A DNA stretch of 64,000 bases from CAWDYA01 sp963806495. GTDB lineage: Bacteria > Acidobacteriota > Polarisedimenticolia > JACPZX01 > DASXTC01. Both the position numbers and the translations under genes were made by a program. The notes below the pieces were generated by a model, which made no database searches, had not been told where the DNA came from, and saw only the letters and a list, made by a program, of their open reading frames with translations. Below, piece by piece: positions 9,141 through 20,063 of this stretch; position 1 is the stretch's first letter; each line of letters begins with the position of its first letter. Location of the stretch: NCBI GenBank assembly GCA_963806495.1, contig CAWDYA010000004.1, positions 62,001 to 126,000 of the forward strand. The letters run 5' to 3'.

Positions 9141-9315
9141 TGTGAGGAAAATCCTGGAGCGACAGACAGAATGGCAAAGGTCGCTGCGCGATCTGCCGTG
9201 GCCCGAGAAAGTACGTATGGTGGCTAGACTGAGATCATCTGTGATCGCGCTACGCCGCAGCAAGGTTGTCGACTCTCCTGACTCGAGCGACGGTATCGCT
9301 GCGCCTGCCCGCTGA
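9133..9315 (+). CDS. small partner protein of the nucleotidyltransferase-like gene
   Basis: 60 residues, basic and helical: an N-terminal helix (VRKILERQTEWQRS), a W-P-E-K turn, and a second helix (VRMVARLRSSVIALRRSK). It starts inside the upstream gene (8-nt overlap), showing coupling. No domain is recognised. Its size and position fit the small partner of a two-gene stress or defence module. Confidence 0.55.
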   Translation: MADVRKILERQTEWQRSLRDLPWPEKVRMVARLRSSVIALRRSKVVDSPDSSDGIAAPAR

Positions 9316-9456
9316 TGTAGGCCCCGCTGCTGCCTCCGGATGGCCCTGTCACCGAGGCCGTGCCTTGTGGGGTGCACCACCCGGGGCTGCCCTTCGAGTG
9401 GTCCGCAAAGACAGTTGTTCGAGGCTCGAACTTCACGCTGTCCACGGCCTCGGGTG

Positions 9457-10714
9457 ATATCGATCTGCCGGCGCTGCGAGCCTGAGCAAGGGGTCCTCCA
9501 CCAGGTCCTCCGCGTCGAGCCGGTGACCTCGGCACGACCGAGGTCGTCCGGTGCCCCGCTTCGTGCAGCGCGAGCTGCGCGGCTCCTCGAGTGCGGCATC
9601 CTCGCCCACGGCTTCGCCCGCGTCCACGACGCCTGCGGCAAGGATCGCCTCGTCGCGTTCTCGTGCAAGGGCCGGGGGTTCTGCCCTTCATGCGGCGGTC
9701 GCCGCATGGCGGACACCGCCGCCTGGCTCGTCGACCGGGTGGTACCTTCCGTCCCCGTCCGGCAGTGGGTGCTCGCGCTGTCCTTCCCGCTGCGGTTCAG
9801 GATGGCCTACGACGCGGGCCTCACCTCGGAGGTCTTGCGCATCTTCCTGCGTTCCGTCTTCTCCTCCCTGCGAGGCGCGCCCGCGGGCAGCGATTGATCT
9901 TCCGGCCTCAAAGCGGCGCCGTGACCTTTGTGCAGCGCTTCGGCGACGCCCTCAACCTCAACGTGCACTTCCACGCGCTCGTTCTGGACGGCGTCTACGA
10001 GGACGGGGGCCGCGGCGCCTTCCGAGCAGCGCCGCCACCTGAACGGTCCGAGCTGGAGCGGGTCCTGCGACGCATCGCCCGAAGGCTCGAGAAGCTCCTC
10101 GATGAGCGCGGCCTGGAGGCGAGCCTCCTGGCCGACGACCAGCCCCTGCTCGCCGGCTTGGCGGACGTCTCCATCCGTGGCCGGATCGCCACCGGCCGAC
10201 GTGTCGGCCGGGGCGTGCAGCGTCTCGGCGACCGGATCGATCCCGAGGACATGGAAGACGGCGCGGCCCAGGCCACCTGCGTCGGCGGCGGCTTAAGCCT
10301 GCACGCCGGCGTGGTCGTGCCTCCCGGAGACCGCGAGAGGCTCGAGCACGTCTGCCGCTACGTGGCCCGCCCGCCGGCGCCGGGCGAGGTCCCATCGAAT
10401 CCGCCGCGCGCCGGAAACACCGCGTTCTCGACGACGGCTCCGGGCAGCCCCCCCCGACGAGTCGCCGGCCGGGTCAACTCATGCACGCCGCACCGGCCCT
10501 CCCGGCAACCCACGACGCCTTCCCTGGGCGGAGCTGATGCGCCGCGTCTTCGCTGTGGATGTTCTGCGATGCCCTCCCCCCTGCGGTGGGTGCCTTCGCA
10601 TCCTGGCGGCGATCGCACGACCGCGACGTCGTGCGGGCCATCCTGGACTGCCTCGACCTGCCGTCCCGGGCGCCACCGGTCCTGCCGGCCCCCGCGGACG
10701 ACCTGTCCGCCTGA
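9457..10714 (+). pseudogene. IS91-family (Y2) transposase, decayed
   Basis: Pieces of one transposase lie in three frames. The N-terminal zinc-binding region includes VQRELRG, LECGILAHGFARV and the ligand-rich SCKGRGFCPSCGGRRMADTA (about 9550-9715). RQWVLALSFPLRF is next, then the catalytic-core segment AVTFVQRFGDALNLNVHFHALVLDG (about 9920-10000) with the HxH motif, QPLLAGL, and VARPP. The C-terminal ELMRRVFAVDVLRCP is near 10530-10575, and an ending at the TGA of 10712-10714. Frame breaks occur near 9588, 9896 and 10390, and the part that normally holds the tyrosine region between VARPP and ELMRRVF is shortened. IS91 elements move by rolling-circle replication. This copy should be inactive. 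Confidence 0.8.
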
Positions 10715-10944
10715 TCCCGTCGATCCACCCCGCTGCCCCCGCGCCCGGCACCGCCCGAAGGCACCGCGCGGCCCGCGGCTACGGACCCGTGCGCCCCGCT
10801 GCCGCACCCCGCCGGGTCTCCGCCTTTGAATTCCCCGCCGTACGGGGCCGTAAGGTGTCCCGATCCGGCCGAAGGTTGTCAGAATCGACCATATCGGGGC
10901 ACGCCCAGGTACTCGGGGGGCCAACCCGGAACGCACGTTGTTCT

Positions 10945-11079
10945 TCCTATCTGCTTTTCTTCTCCGGGCGAGTGGGCCTGGACGTGCACGGCGCGCTGAT
11001 TCTCTACGCCGTGCAGTCCGCGTGGCTCTTCTGGCTGGGCGTCACGATGTGCCTGCGCGCCGCGCCCGGGCCGGATTAG
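10945..11079 (+). pseudogene. 3' remnant of a small membrane-protein gene
   Basis: The frame ending at 11079 encodes a hydrophobic C-terminus, VGLDVHGALILYAVQSAWLF, followed by WLGVTMCL. No start codon with a ribosome site is found, and the upstream part is out of frame or lost. It follows the IS91 remnant directly. The rest of 10715-11138 shows no gene, RNA or clear repeat to me. The assignment to a membrane protein is weak. Confidence 0.3.
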
Positions 11080-11138
11080 GCTTCGAGCTTCGCGTCCATC
11101 GTGATGGTGGCTTTCGCCCATGCGAGTCTGCGCCGATT

Positions 11139-13811
11139 TCATGTTTCCGCTCTGGCCGGTGTCCGGATGTTGATGGAGGCAAGAAATGCGTATGCGAGCA
11201 GTGCCGCCATGAGTAATAGAGCGGCCAGAGTCTGGTTGAAGTACCACGCGGAGAGATCGGTCGTCATAGGCATGGCTTCGGGAAGAGACACGAAAAGTCC
11301 TGCTGCAAAGCCACCAACGAGACCGAAGCGGATGAAGGCGAAAGCCGTGAGCAAGGAAAGGGCGATGGAAAAGGGAATACCGATCTCCAGGTGCTCGATA
11401 TGCGGAATATCGACTATGAGGCCGATCAGCACGAAAGGGACGGCGGCGAGCCAGCGCCGCCGCAGCAAGAACCGGCTCAGAACCAGGACGAAGAGTATCA
11501 GCATGGAATCCATCATCGTCGTCCCCGCCAGATCCAGCATCGCCGCGGCGAAGGAACGGATGCCGTTCAGGGCGGCCGGGTTCATGGATTGGAGTGCCGC
11601 GGGCGCTTGGTCGAGCCGCGCCAGCATCCAATCCTCGAGCCTCCCGGCCCGCAGCACACTTGCAGACATTCCCAGGAGAGCGCCAAGAAGGAATTCCTTC
11701 CCTGCCAGGGGATTCCGGAATCGTCCGGTCAAGAGCCGCGTCCAGGAGATCAAGAGCTCCGGCCAGACTCGTCGCGCGAACGGTTCCGCGGCGATGTACA
11801 TGAGCCAGAGGGTCATTCCGACCATCAGGAATAGCCCGAAGGTCATGAAGAAGTTTCTCAGTTCGGGTCCAAGCTCGAGGACGGTATCGAATCCCAGGAA
11901 CCATGGAATCATGGAAGCAAGCACGAAGAAGGCCGATACGCGAAAAGCGCCCTTGCGATCTCCGCGTCCCGTCTTCAGGTTCCGGCGGGCGATGAAGGCC
12001 GCGCTGACGCCCACTCCGAGGAACAATGCGAAGAAGATCAACTGGTTGACATCGCCGCCGGCGTTGGAAGCCACGATACGATCGGACTTTGTCCAGGGAT
12101 AGACGATGTCGAAGTACACAGGCCGGTTCCGGTAGGCGCAGGCCTCCACGCGGATCTGCGGCTCTTCCTGTCCCGGATACCTGCCCGTCCAGGCGGCCTG
12201 GGCGTCACAAAACGCTTTGGGTATCCATTGAGGATCCGTGGAAGCGAATTGCATGGGATCGAGGCCGGCCGCCGCGAAAAGAACGTCCCAATCGGGTTCG
12301 TATGCTCGAGTTGGAGTTTCGTCGCGCTGGGGAGGCACGGCTTCGAGATACTCGAGCCGGCCCATGGCATCAAGCCGCAGTCTGACCATTCCCGACAGGC
12401 GCATCGGAGGATCCGACCAGCCGGTACGCATGATGCCTACCGCCTGCATGGGGCGAGGGCTGCGGCGATACCAGAACCCCAGAGTCGTCGGGCGACGGCG
12501 ATCCAGATTCTCCCACCTCGTGAGCGACTTGTCGCTCCGGGCAACGTGATCGATGTAGGACCGGTGCTCGAGGAACGAGTAGCCCTCATCCATCGGCGAT
12601 TCGTCGTAACCGATGGCTTCGACGATCTCACGAGCCTTGGCGATCATCACATCCGGGGGGTACTCGAGCCCTCCGTGCCCCAGGGCGATCTGCTTTTCGG
12701 ACGAAAACGCGATCAGGATCAGCCCTACCAGCGCCATGGCCAAGGCCGCTCCGGCCGCGGCCGGCTTCAGAGCACCTTCACCGCCGGCGGCGGCGACCAT
12801 TTCCGGTGGAGGAGTCTCGCCTGCGGCGAGCGCAGCCGCCAGCGGATCGCCGCCTGGGAGCGCGGCGGCCACAGCGAGAACCGAACCGGGGCGGGCCGCG
12901 GGATCTCGATCGAGGCAGCGAAGGATCACGTTTTCCACCGCAGGGTCGAAACCTGCGGCGTGACTCGTGGGACTGATGGGCGTTGATTCCCGTTGCAGTC
13001 TCACCATTTCGGCCGGCGTGGATGCGTTGAACGCACGCTTGCCCGTGAACAACTCGTAGAGGACGAGTCCCAGGGAGTAGATGTCGCTGCGAACGGTCGC
13101 CTGCTTGCCGTCGAGCTGTTCGGGAGCCATGTAGCCCGGCGTCCCGCGGACGACCTCATCGCCCTTCTCGGTTCCAGCCAGGCTCGCCAACCCGAAGTCG
13201 CTGATCTTCGCCCGCCCGCGCCCATCGATCATGACGTTGGCCGGCTTCAGGTCACGATGGAGGATCCCCTCCGTGTGAGCGGCAGCCAATCCGGCACAGA
13301 TCTGCCTGGCAATCGCAACCGCCCTGTCTCCGGGAACGTGGCCGATTCTACGCAGCAGCGACGCCAGGTCCTCTCCGTCCACGTACTCCATCGACAGGAA
13401 GTGCTGGCCGTCCACGTCTCCCGCGTCGTACACACGGCAGACGTTGGGGTGAGAGACCTGGCGGGCCAGTTTGACTTCTTCGAGCAGCTTCCCGAGTCTC
13501 AGCGGATCCTGCTCCAGGCCGGATGGCAGGAATTTGAGAGCAACCGGCTGCCCCAGCTTGAGATCGTCGGCGCGATACACCTCGCCCATCCCGCCACGGC
13601 CGAGTTGGCTGACGATGCGGTAGCGGCCGGCGAGAACAACGCCGGGGAGAAAGCGCGGCCCATGCTCTGGACGGAGACTGTCTACGGGTGGGCGGTTTTG
13701 CGGGAAACGGGTCCGGGTGGGCGCCTGGGAGGCATCCGGCAACCGGTCGCCGCAGAACCCGCAGAATCGGGCGCCCTGAGGATTGTCGGTGGAGCAGCCT
13801 GAGCAACGCAT
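11139..13811 (-). CDS. zinc-ribbon Ser/Thr protein kinase with polytopic membrane domain
   Basis: 890 residues. A zinc ribbon at the N-terminus (C3, C6, C17, C20) precedes a complete Hanks-type kinase: G-loop GRGGMGEVYRA (71-81), K93, E112, HRDLKPAN (185-192), DFG (205-207) and APE (229-231). A TM helix follows at about 350-368, then an extracytoplasmic domain of roughly 230 residues (DESPMDEGYSFLEHRSYIDHV onward), and about eight further TM helices (600-885). Such kinases sense an external or membrane signal and phosphorylate cytoplasmic targets. The large membrane portion is unlike the usual PASTA or TolB output domains. No frameshift. The stop lies about 60 nt from the membrane-protein remnant on the other strand. 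Confidence 0.9.
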   Translation of the reverse strand: MRCSGCSTDNPQGARFCGFCGDRLPDASQAPTRTRFPQNRPPVDSLRPEHGPRFLPGVVLAGRYRIVSQLGRGGMGEVYRADDLKLGQPVALKFLPSGLEQDPLRLGKLLEEVKLARQVSHPNVCRVYDAGDVDGQHFLSMEYVDGEDLASLLRRIGHVPGDRAVAIARQICAGLAAAHTEGILHRDLKPANVMIDGRGRAKISDFGLASLAGTEKGDEVVRGTPGYMAPEQLDGKQATVRSDIYSLGLVLYELFTGKRAFNASTPAEMVRLQRESTPISPTSHAAGFDPAVENVILRCLDRDPAARPGSVLAVAAALPGGDPLAAALAAGETPPPEMVAAAGGEGALKPAAAGAALAMALVGLILIAFSSEKQIALGHGGLEYPPDVMIAKAREIVEAIGYDESPMDEGYSFLEHRSYIDHVARSDKSLTRWENLDRRRPTTLGFWYRRSPRPMQAVGIMRTGWSDPPMRLSGMVRLRLDAMGRLEYLEAVPPQRDETPTRAYEPDWDVLFAAAGLDPMQFASTDPQWIPKAFCDAQAAWTGRYPGQEEPQIRVEACAYRNRPVYFDIVYPWTKSDRIVASNAGGDVNQLIFFALFLGVGVSAAFIARRNLKTGRGDRKGAFRVSAFFVLASMIPWFLGFDTVLELGPELRNFFMTFGLFLMVGMTLWLMYIAAEPFARRVWPELLISWTRLLTGRFRNPLAGKEFLLGALLGMSASVLRAGRLEDWMLARLDQAPAALQSMNPAALNGIRSFAAAMLDLAGTTMMDSMLILFVLVLSRFLLRRRWLAAVPFVLIGLIVDIPHIEHLEIGIPFSIALSLLTAFAFIRFGLVGGFAAGLFVSLPEAMPMTTDLSAWYFNQTLAALLLMAALLAYAFLASINIRTPARAET

Positions 13812-13842
13812 GGCGCATCATGATGCCACAATCGGTACGGGC

Positions 13843-13867
13843 CGGGACACTGTTCCCGCCGCCTCCA
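13843..13867 (+). repeat. T-arm-like repeat, variant form, copy 2
   Basis: cgggacactgttcccg followed by ccgcctcca. It is 23 of 25 identical to 8408-8432 and shares its tail with the tmRNA-3'-like fragments at 6990 and 8554. It lies between the divergent kinase and metallopeptidase genes. Confidence 0.5.
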
Positions 13868-13950
13868 TCGCGATCACCATCCTCGACCGGTTTCGCCCCT
13901 GCCCCTTCCGCGCTCCGATGACGCAGGTACGGGTAAAGGGGGATTTCTGC

Positions 13951-16900
13951 ATGCGCATCCTGTCGTCCGTCGTCCCCATCGCCGTCATCCTGGCCGCCGC
14001 CGCGTCCGCCGGCCCGGGGGCGGCCGCCGCGACCTTCGAGGTCAACACGACCCTCGACACGCTGGACATCTCGCCGGGTGACGGCGTGTGTGCCGACGGC
14101 CAGGGGAACTGCAGCCTGAGGGCGGCGATCATGGAGGCCAACGTTTGGGCGGGGGCCGATCTGATCGTCCTGAAGCAGATGGCCGGTGATCCCCATTTCG
14201 TGCTGACCATCGCGGGGCGCGGCGAGGACCGCGCCGCGACGGGCGATCTGGACATCTACGACAACCTCCAGATCCGGCCGGAGGGACTTGCCCCCAACCC
14301 GCGGATCATCGATGCCGGATACCTGGACCGGGTCTTTCACATTCTCGGCGGTGCGCACGTCACGCTCCGCGGGCTCTGGATCGTCAAAGGCAATGTCATG
14401 CCGACCATGGAGGAGGGGGGCGGGATCTTCAACGAATCCGGCCAGCTCGTCCTGGAGCGCACCCTCGTCAGCTTCTGTTATGCCGGAAACTGGGGTGGCG
14501 GAATCGCCAGCGAACCGGGATCGTACCTCGAGCTGTACCAGAGCAACGTCTCGCAGAATCACGCGGTCGGCAGCGGGGGGGGCGTCTCCAACAGAGGCGG
14601 CTACGCGACCATCACCGAGAGCGTGGTCACTTACAATGGCACCACCCTGGCCGGTGGCGGGATCGCCAACATCGGCTCGGGGGCGGTGATGATCGTCAGC
14701 GCGAGCGGGATTCGGGGAAACAAGGTCACCGACAGCGACGACGTGGACCAGGGTGGCGGCGGCATTCACAATCTCCAGGGACAACTGGTGGTCGTCAACT
14801 CCTCCCTCTTCTCCAACACGTCGAACGGCGTCGGGGCGGGGGTGATGAACGCGTACGGCATCGCGTCCCTGTCGAACGTCACGATCACCGACAACACTGC
14901 GGCCACGGCCGGTGGTGGCCTGTACACCTGGTCTTCCACGACCACCATGGAACGCTCCATCCTCACCACCAACAACCCGACGCAGTGCGCGCACGGCGCG
15001 GGATCGTCGAACGTCTCCCTGGGTCACAACATCGCCAACGATACCTCGTGCGATCTGGTGGGAGGGGGCGACATGCCGAACACCTATGCGAACCTCGGGG
15101 GGCTGCAGGGCAACGGCACCACCACCCTCTACCGCGTGCCGGGGTCGAACAGCCCGGCGATCGACGGGGGAGGTGTGAGCGGCTGCCCCGCCAAGGATCA
15201 GCGTCAGGTGTCACGGCCGTCCGGGGCGGCGTGCGACATCGGGGCCGTGGAATACGCACCCATGGTCGCGCTCGGCGAGCTTCACCCGCAGTCGCAGGGG
15301 TTCGCCACGGTCACCGGTCTGTCGAGCGAAGCGACCGCTGTCGAGTGGCGCAACGGCGGGCCGGCCTCGGTGTCGTTGCGGCTCGACGCGCCGGGATCGA
15401 CCCCCGAGGAGCGGGCGTACGACTTCCTCAGGGACAACGTCAATCTCTACCTCGTGAACGATCCCAACACCGATCTCGTGCACAGCCGGACCGACGACGA
15501 CCCGGGAGGGGGTTCCCTGGTCCGCTTCGGGCAGCGCTACCATGACCTGCCGGTGTTCGGGGCGGAGATCGTCGTGCACCTCGACATCGACCCCGCCGGC
15601 GGTCAGACCCAGATCGTGCACACCAGCGGCATGTTGATGCCGACGATTCGCACCGACACGGCCTACGTGGAGCCGATCGATCCGATCCTGACCCCGTCCC
15701 TCCTTCCGGAGGAGGCTCAAGCCGTCGCGGCCGGAGCCCTCGGCCGGCCGCCGACCGCGGTGCAGGGCCAGACCCTGCTGGTTATCTTCGACCCGCGTAT
15801 CTTCGAGCAGTCGGGCGATCCACGGCTCGCCTATCGCGTGACGGTGGGGGGCGGCGACCCGGTGCAGATCCTGGTCGACGCCATCGACGGCACGATCCTC
15901 TTCCGGAATCCGTTGTCGTGGGATCACAACCCGGTCGACTACGACATGCAGCTCGTCGATGCCGGCATGGCTCCGTGGTGCCCGCCCTCCACGCCGGTGA
16001 TCGCCGACGAAGGGGGGGTGAATTACGGCTGGGTCAACAATCCCGACACGCTGACCCTGTGGAACGCTTCGTCGACGACCTACCAGTGGTACCACAGCGC
16101 CCTGGGGCGGCATTCCTACGATGACGACGACGGCGACATCGAGGTGTTCATGAACGTGGCCTTCAACCCGCCCAATGCCAAGGCGAACGTCGGCTGCGGC
16201 ATCGAGTTCAGTCCCGGCTACGCGAGTCTCGACGTGTTCGCGCACGAGTTCACGCACCTGGTCACCGAGGAGGAGTCGGGTCTGATCTACCAGGGATGGC
16301 CGGGCGCGCTCAACGAGGCGTACTCGGACATCATGGGGGTGTCGGTCGACTCGCTCGACTGGACCATCGGCGAGGACCGCACCAACGGCGCCGGGGCCAT
16401 CCGCGACGTGTCGAACCCACCGGCTCTCAACTGCTCGCTGAGCGACCAGAATCCGTCCACCTTCCCCTGTCCCGATCACTACTCCCTGCGCAAGTCCACC
16501 ACCGACGACAACGGGGGCGTGCACACCAACAGCAACATCATCAACAAGGCGTTCTACCTGATGGCGACCGGCGGCACCTTCCACGCGATCCCGGTGATCG
16601 GGTTCGGGCGCGCGAAGATGCAGCAGATCGCCTACCAGACCTTCAACGCGCTGTCACCCAACGACGACGCCTTCGCGCTGCGCGGCGACGCGCTCAGCTG
16701 GGCGGACATCTACGCCTATCACGGCTGGTACGGCTTCACCGCCCAGGACGTGTGCACGATCCGCAACGCCTTCGCGGCCGTCGGCATCGGCGCCCAGGAC
16801 GGCGACTGCGACGGGCAGGAGGACAACCTGGTCGATCCCGACCTCGACGGCGTCCTGAGCCCGGCCAACCTGTCGCCGGGGAGCGTGCCGCCCAACCCGT

Positions 16901-18364
16901 GCCAGTACGGGCAGACACAGGGGTGCGACGACAACTGCCCATGGATCCCCAATGCGAATCAGGCAAACCTGGACAACGACTATCACGGCGACGTGTGCGA
17001 CGCCGACGTGGACAACGACGGCAACCTCGACCTGACCGGGCCCTGCGCGCCGGCGCCGAGCACCGACTTCGACATGGACGGCATCCTGGACTGCTTCGAC
17101 GACGATATCGACGGCGACGGCGTGCCGGAGGACGGCGACGGACTCGAATCTGAAGGGGGACGCGCCCTGCGCGCCGGGGCAGTCGGTCGGGTGCGACGAC
17201 AACTGCCAGTACCTGGCGAACGCAAACCAGGCGGACGGCGACCTGAACGGCAAGGGGGACGCCTGCGACCCGGACGTGGACGGCGACGGCTGGTATCTGG
17301 ATGACGACGACTGCCCCTTCGTCGCCGACCCGGCCCAGACCGACACCGACGGGGATGGCCTCGGCGACGCCTGCGACAAGTGTCCGAACACCCCCGACAA
17401 CCTCCAGGCGTACACGCCCGCCAACCCTCTGCTCGGCATCGATCCGATGCCGCTTCAGCCGGACAGCGACCAGGACGGCATCCCGGACGCGTGCGATTCG
17501 ACCCAGTTCGACGACATGTCGGTCCGCATCGACGGCGGCCTGTACAGCGCCGTCCGGTCGCTCCCGCCGGACGGCGCCGCGCACACCCTGACGATCGCGG
17601 GGCCGGCGGGCGCGGCCCGCGTCCTGACGCTTCCCTTCCCGGCCTGCGATGGCGGCGTCGGCCTGCCGCACCCCGGGCCGGACGAGATGGTCCGCGTGCG
17701 TCTCACCGGCCTCCCGGACAGCGTCGGCGGGCGGCTGGCGGACGACAGCGGCCGGACGGTCGCGCGCATCCGTCCCGATGTCCGCCGATGCGACCGTTCG
17801 CGGCTTGCGGTTCCGGCCGCGGTGCGACGTGCCCTACATGCTGGAGCTGGCCACCGACGACTCGTTCGGAGGCGACGCCACGTTCACCGCGCTCGCCGAC
17901 CTGACGGCACGAGACCCCGTCAACCCGTTCACGTCGACCGCGCCGATGCCGGGCACCGTGCCTGGAGACCCGCTCCCGGATCGGGACCGTGACGGACTGT
18001 GGGACGACATCGACCGCTGTCCCGATCAGTTCAGCCCCGCCAACGCCGATGCCGATGCCGACGGCGTCGGAGACGAATGCGACGTCTGCCCGACGGTCTT
18101 CAATCCGAACCAGGGTCCGGCCCCGTTCGACATGGTCACGATGACCGACGCCACGCACATTCGAATGGGCGAACCCGGTCGACTTCGACTACGTGGTCGG
18201 GCGAGATCGATCAGCTCGCGACCTATGGGACGACTGTGGCCGGCTCCGGTACCGGTTCCTCTTTCCCCGTCGGTCGCGGACCCGGGCCCTCACTCTACTA
18301 CCTCTTCCGCCGCTCTCAATGCGGCACCTGGGGCAGCGCCGATCGCGACGCGGCCATTCCCTGA
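13951..18364 (+). CDS. exported beta-helix/M4 thermolysin-type metallopeptidase with TSP3 repeats (three frameshifts)
   Basis: About 1,470 residues. A signal peptide (MRILSSVVPIAVILAAAASA) is followed by a CSLRAAI motif and a right-handed beta-helix (residues 30-410). Next come an FTP/PepSY-type propeptide region (about 470-650) and an M4 catalytic domain: HEFTH (765-769), the third zinc ligand in NEAYSD (E789), and the catalytic His in GGVHTNSN (H858). Thrombospondin type 3 calcium repeats follow (DxDxDG patterns, about 950-1250), and then the C-terminal module ending GPSLYYLFRRSQCGTWGS. Frame breaks near 17150, 17785 and 18175 are each mended by one base. The ATG at 13951 is chosen because it begins the signal peptide; an open frame extends to 13783 without one. 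Secreted calcium-stabilised protease; target unknown. Confidence 0.85.
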
Positions 18365-18480
18365 GGGCCGGTCTGCTTTTCCTCTGTTCCCGGTTCGGGG
18401 GGCAGGGCGGGAGCCGGAGCGCGCATGGGGAGTCAACGCGGGGGGTTCGCTCGAGGGTCCCTGTGGTCCGGGATTCTCCC

Positions 18481-20023
18481 TCAACTCCCCGGCGCCGTGA
18501 CCCGCTCCTTTGAGGTGACGTCGAGCCTGCGCAGAAGCTCCCGTGCCTTGTCCCTGGCGGATCCCGCGCCCTCGCCGTTGCTGAGCACCACGACGGTCGC
18601 GTCCCGGTCCAGGTAGATGTCGAGCTCCCCGTAGGCGCCGGGGAAGGAGCCGCCGTGGCCGACCACCCGGTCCGAGCCGGTCCCGCTCAGGATGAACCCG
18701 AGGCCGTATCGAAGCTGCGAGCCCTCCGGGGACTGCTGCGTGAGCATCTCCGCCAGGGTCCCGGCGTGGACCAGCTTTCCGGCGCGCAGCGCCCGCGCAA
18801 AGCGGAAGAGGTCGCCCACGTTCGAGAAACAGCCGCCCGCCGGGCTGCCCTTGCGCGGGACGATGGAGGCGTTGGACTCCCATCGGGAGGGGTCCTTCTC
18901 GGGGTCGCGGTAGTAGCCGATCGCGCGCACGTCGCTCGGGGCGTCGCGGTCGAGGCAGGCGGTGGAATCCATCCCGGCGGGTCCCCAGACGACCTTCCTC
19001 ACGTAGTCCTCGTAGCGCTGCCCGGTGACCTTCTCGATGACGGCCCCCAGGAGGATGAAGCCGCTGTTGCTGTAGCTGAACCGCGAACCCGGCTCAAAGG
19101 CAAGGGGGCGTCCGGCCACCAGCTTCCTGTAATCGGACACTTCCAGGAATCGTGAGCGATCCTCGTTTCGGACCAGCTCCTCCAGGAAGTCTCCGGTGCC
19201 CCCGGTATGCGACAGCAGATGCCGGAGCGTCAGCTTGTCGTCCGCGCCGGTGGGCATCCAGTCCTTGCCGAGGTAGCGGCTCACGGGATTCGTCGAACCG
19301 CAGACGGCCATCGTCCACGAGACGCCCGATGGCCACGGCCGTGAACATCTTGCCCATGGAGCTCAGACCGAACAGAGTCTGCACCGTATTGGGTCTGCCC
19401 GATTCCCGATCGGCCGGACCGTACGCCTCCGAGAATAGGACATCGTCACCCACCGCGACGAGAACGCTCCCCGAGAAAGCCTCCCTGGAGGCCAGCGTCT
19501 TCAGGTAGGCGCCCAGCTCCGTCGAGAGCCGGTCGGGGGTGAGCGGGGCCGAGGCGACGGCGCCTTCCGGGGGCCGCGCCGAGTTCACGATCAGCGACGT
19601 GATCAGGTGAGGCGGCTCGGGCTCCACGCCGATCATCACTCCGAGCCACCGGTCGCTGCGCTCGGAGTGCACGATGGCGATCACGGATCCCGGGACGGGG
19701 TTGTTCTCGAGCTCGCGGCAGGCCACGAAGCGCAGCGTGCCGTGACTGCTGCGCACACCGCCGAGCCATTCGACCAGATCCGCCGCCTGCATGCCTTTGA
19801 GGAAGGAGGGCGCGATGCTCCGTGCCACGAATCCCGCCAGGTCCGGCTCCCCTTCGGAGTTCATGAGATCCAGGAACTCGACCATCCGCTTTCCCGCGGG
19901 GGTGTCGGGCAGCGCGGAGACATCCCGGAACGCGCCTGCCGGGCTCTGCGCCCAGCAGGGGGCCGACAGCGAGAGGATCACCAGAAGCCCGGCCAGATGG
20001 TTCATCGTGTGGCTCGCCCTCAT
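18481..20023 (-). CDS. secreted serine beta-lactamase-like hydrolase (class C/EstB type)
   Basis: About 514 residues. Signal peptide: HLAGLLVILSLSAPCWAQ. An N-terminal domain (DUF-like, about 40-170) precedes the beta-lactamase fold: SxxK is S-S-M-G-K, YxN is Y-S-N-S-G, and the third box is V-G-H-G-G (HGG in place of KTG). This set is typical of D-alanyl-D-alanine carboxypeptidase/esterase-type members rather than resistance enzymes. One base error near 19288 shifts the frame between FDES and NPVSRYLGKDW. I take the ATG at 20023, 8 nt after a ggag; an ATG at 20041 is also possible. It lies 40 nt downstream of the kinase gene on the same strand. Confidence 0.85.
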
Positions 20024-20063
20024 GCTCATGGCTCCATACAACGCGCGGCTGCCTCGGGTAGTC

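Noticed and set aside
13783..13950. Upstream extension of the metallopeptidase frame by 56 codons
   Set aside because: The signal peptide begins at 13951; the upstream part contains the variant repeat and no ribosome site.
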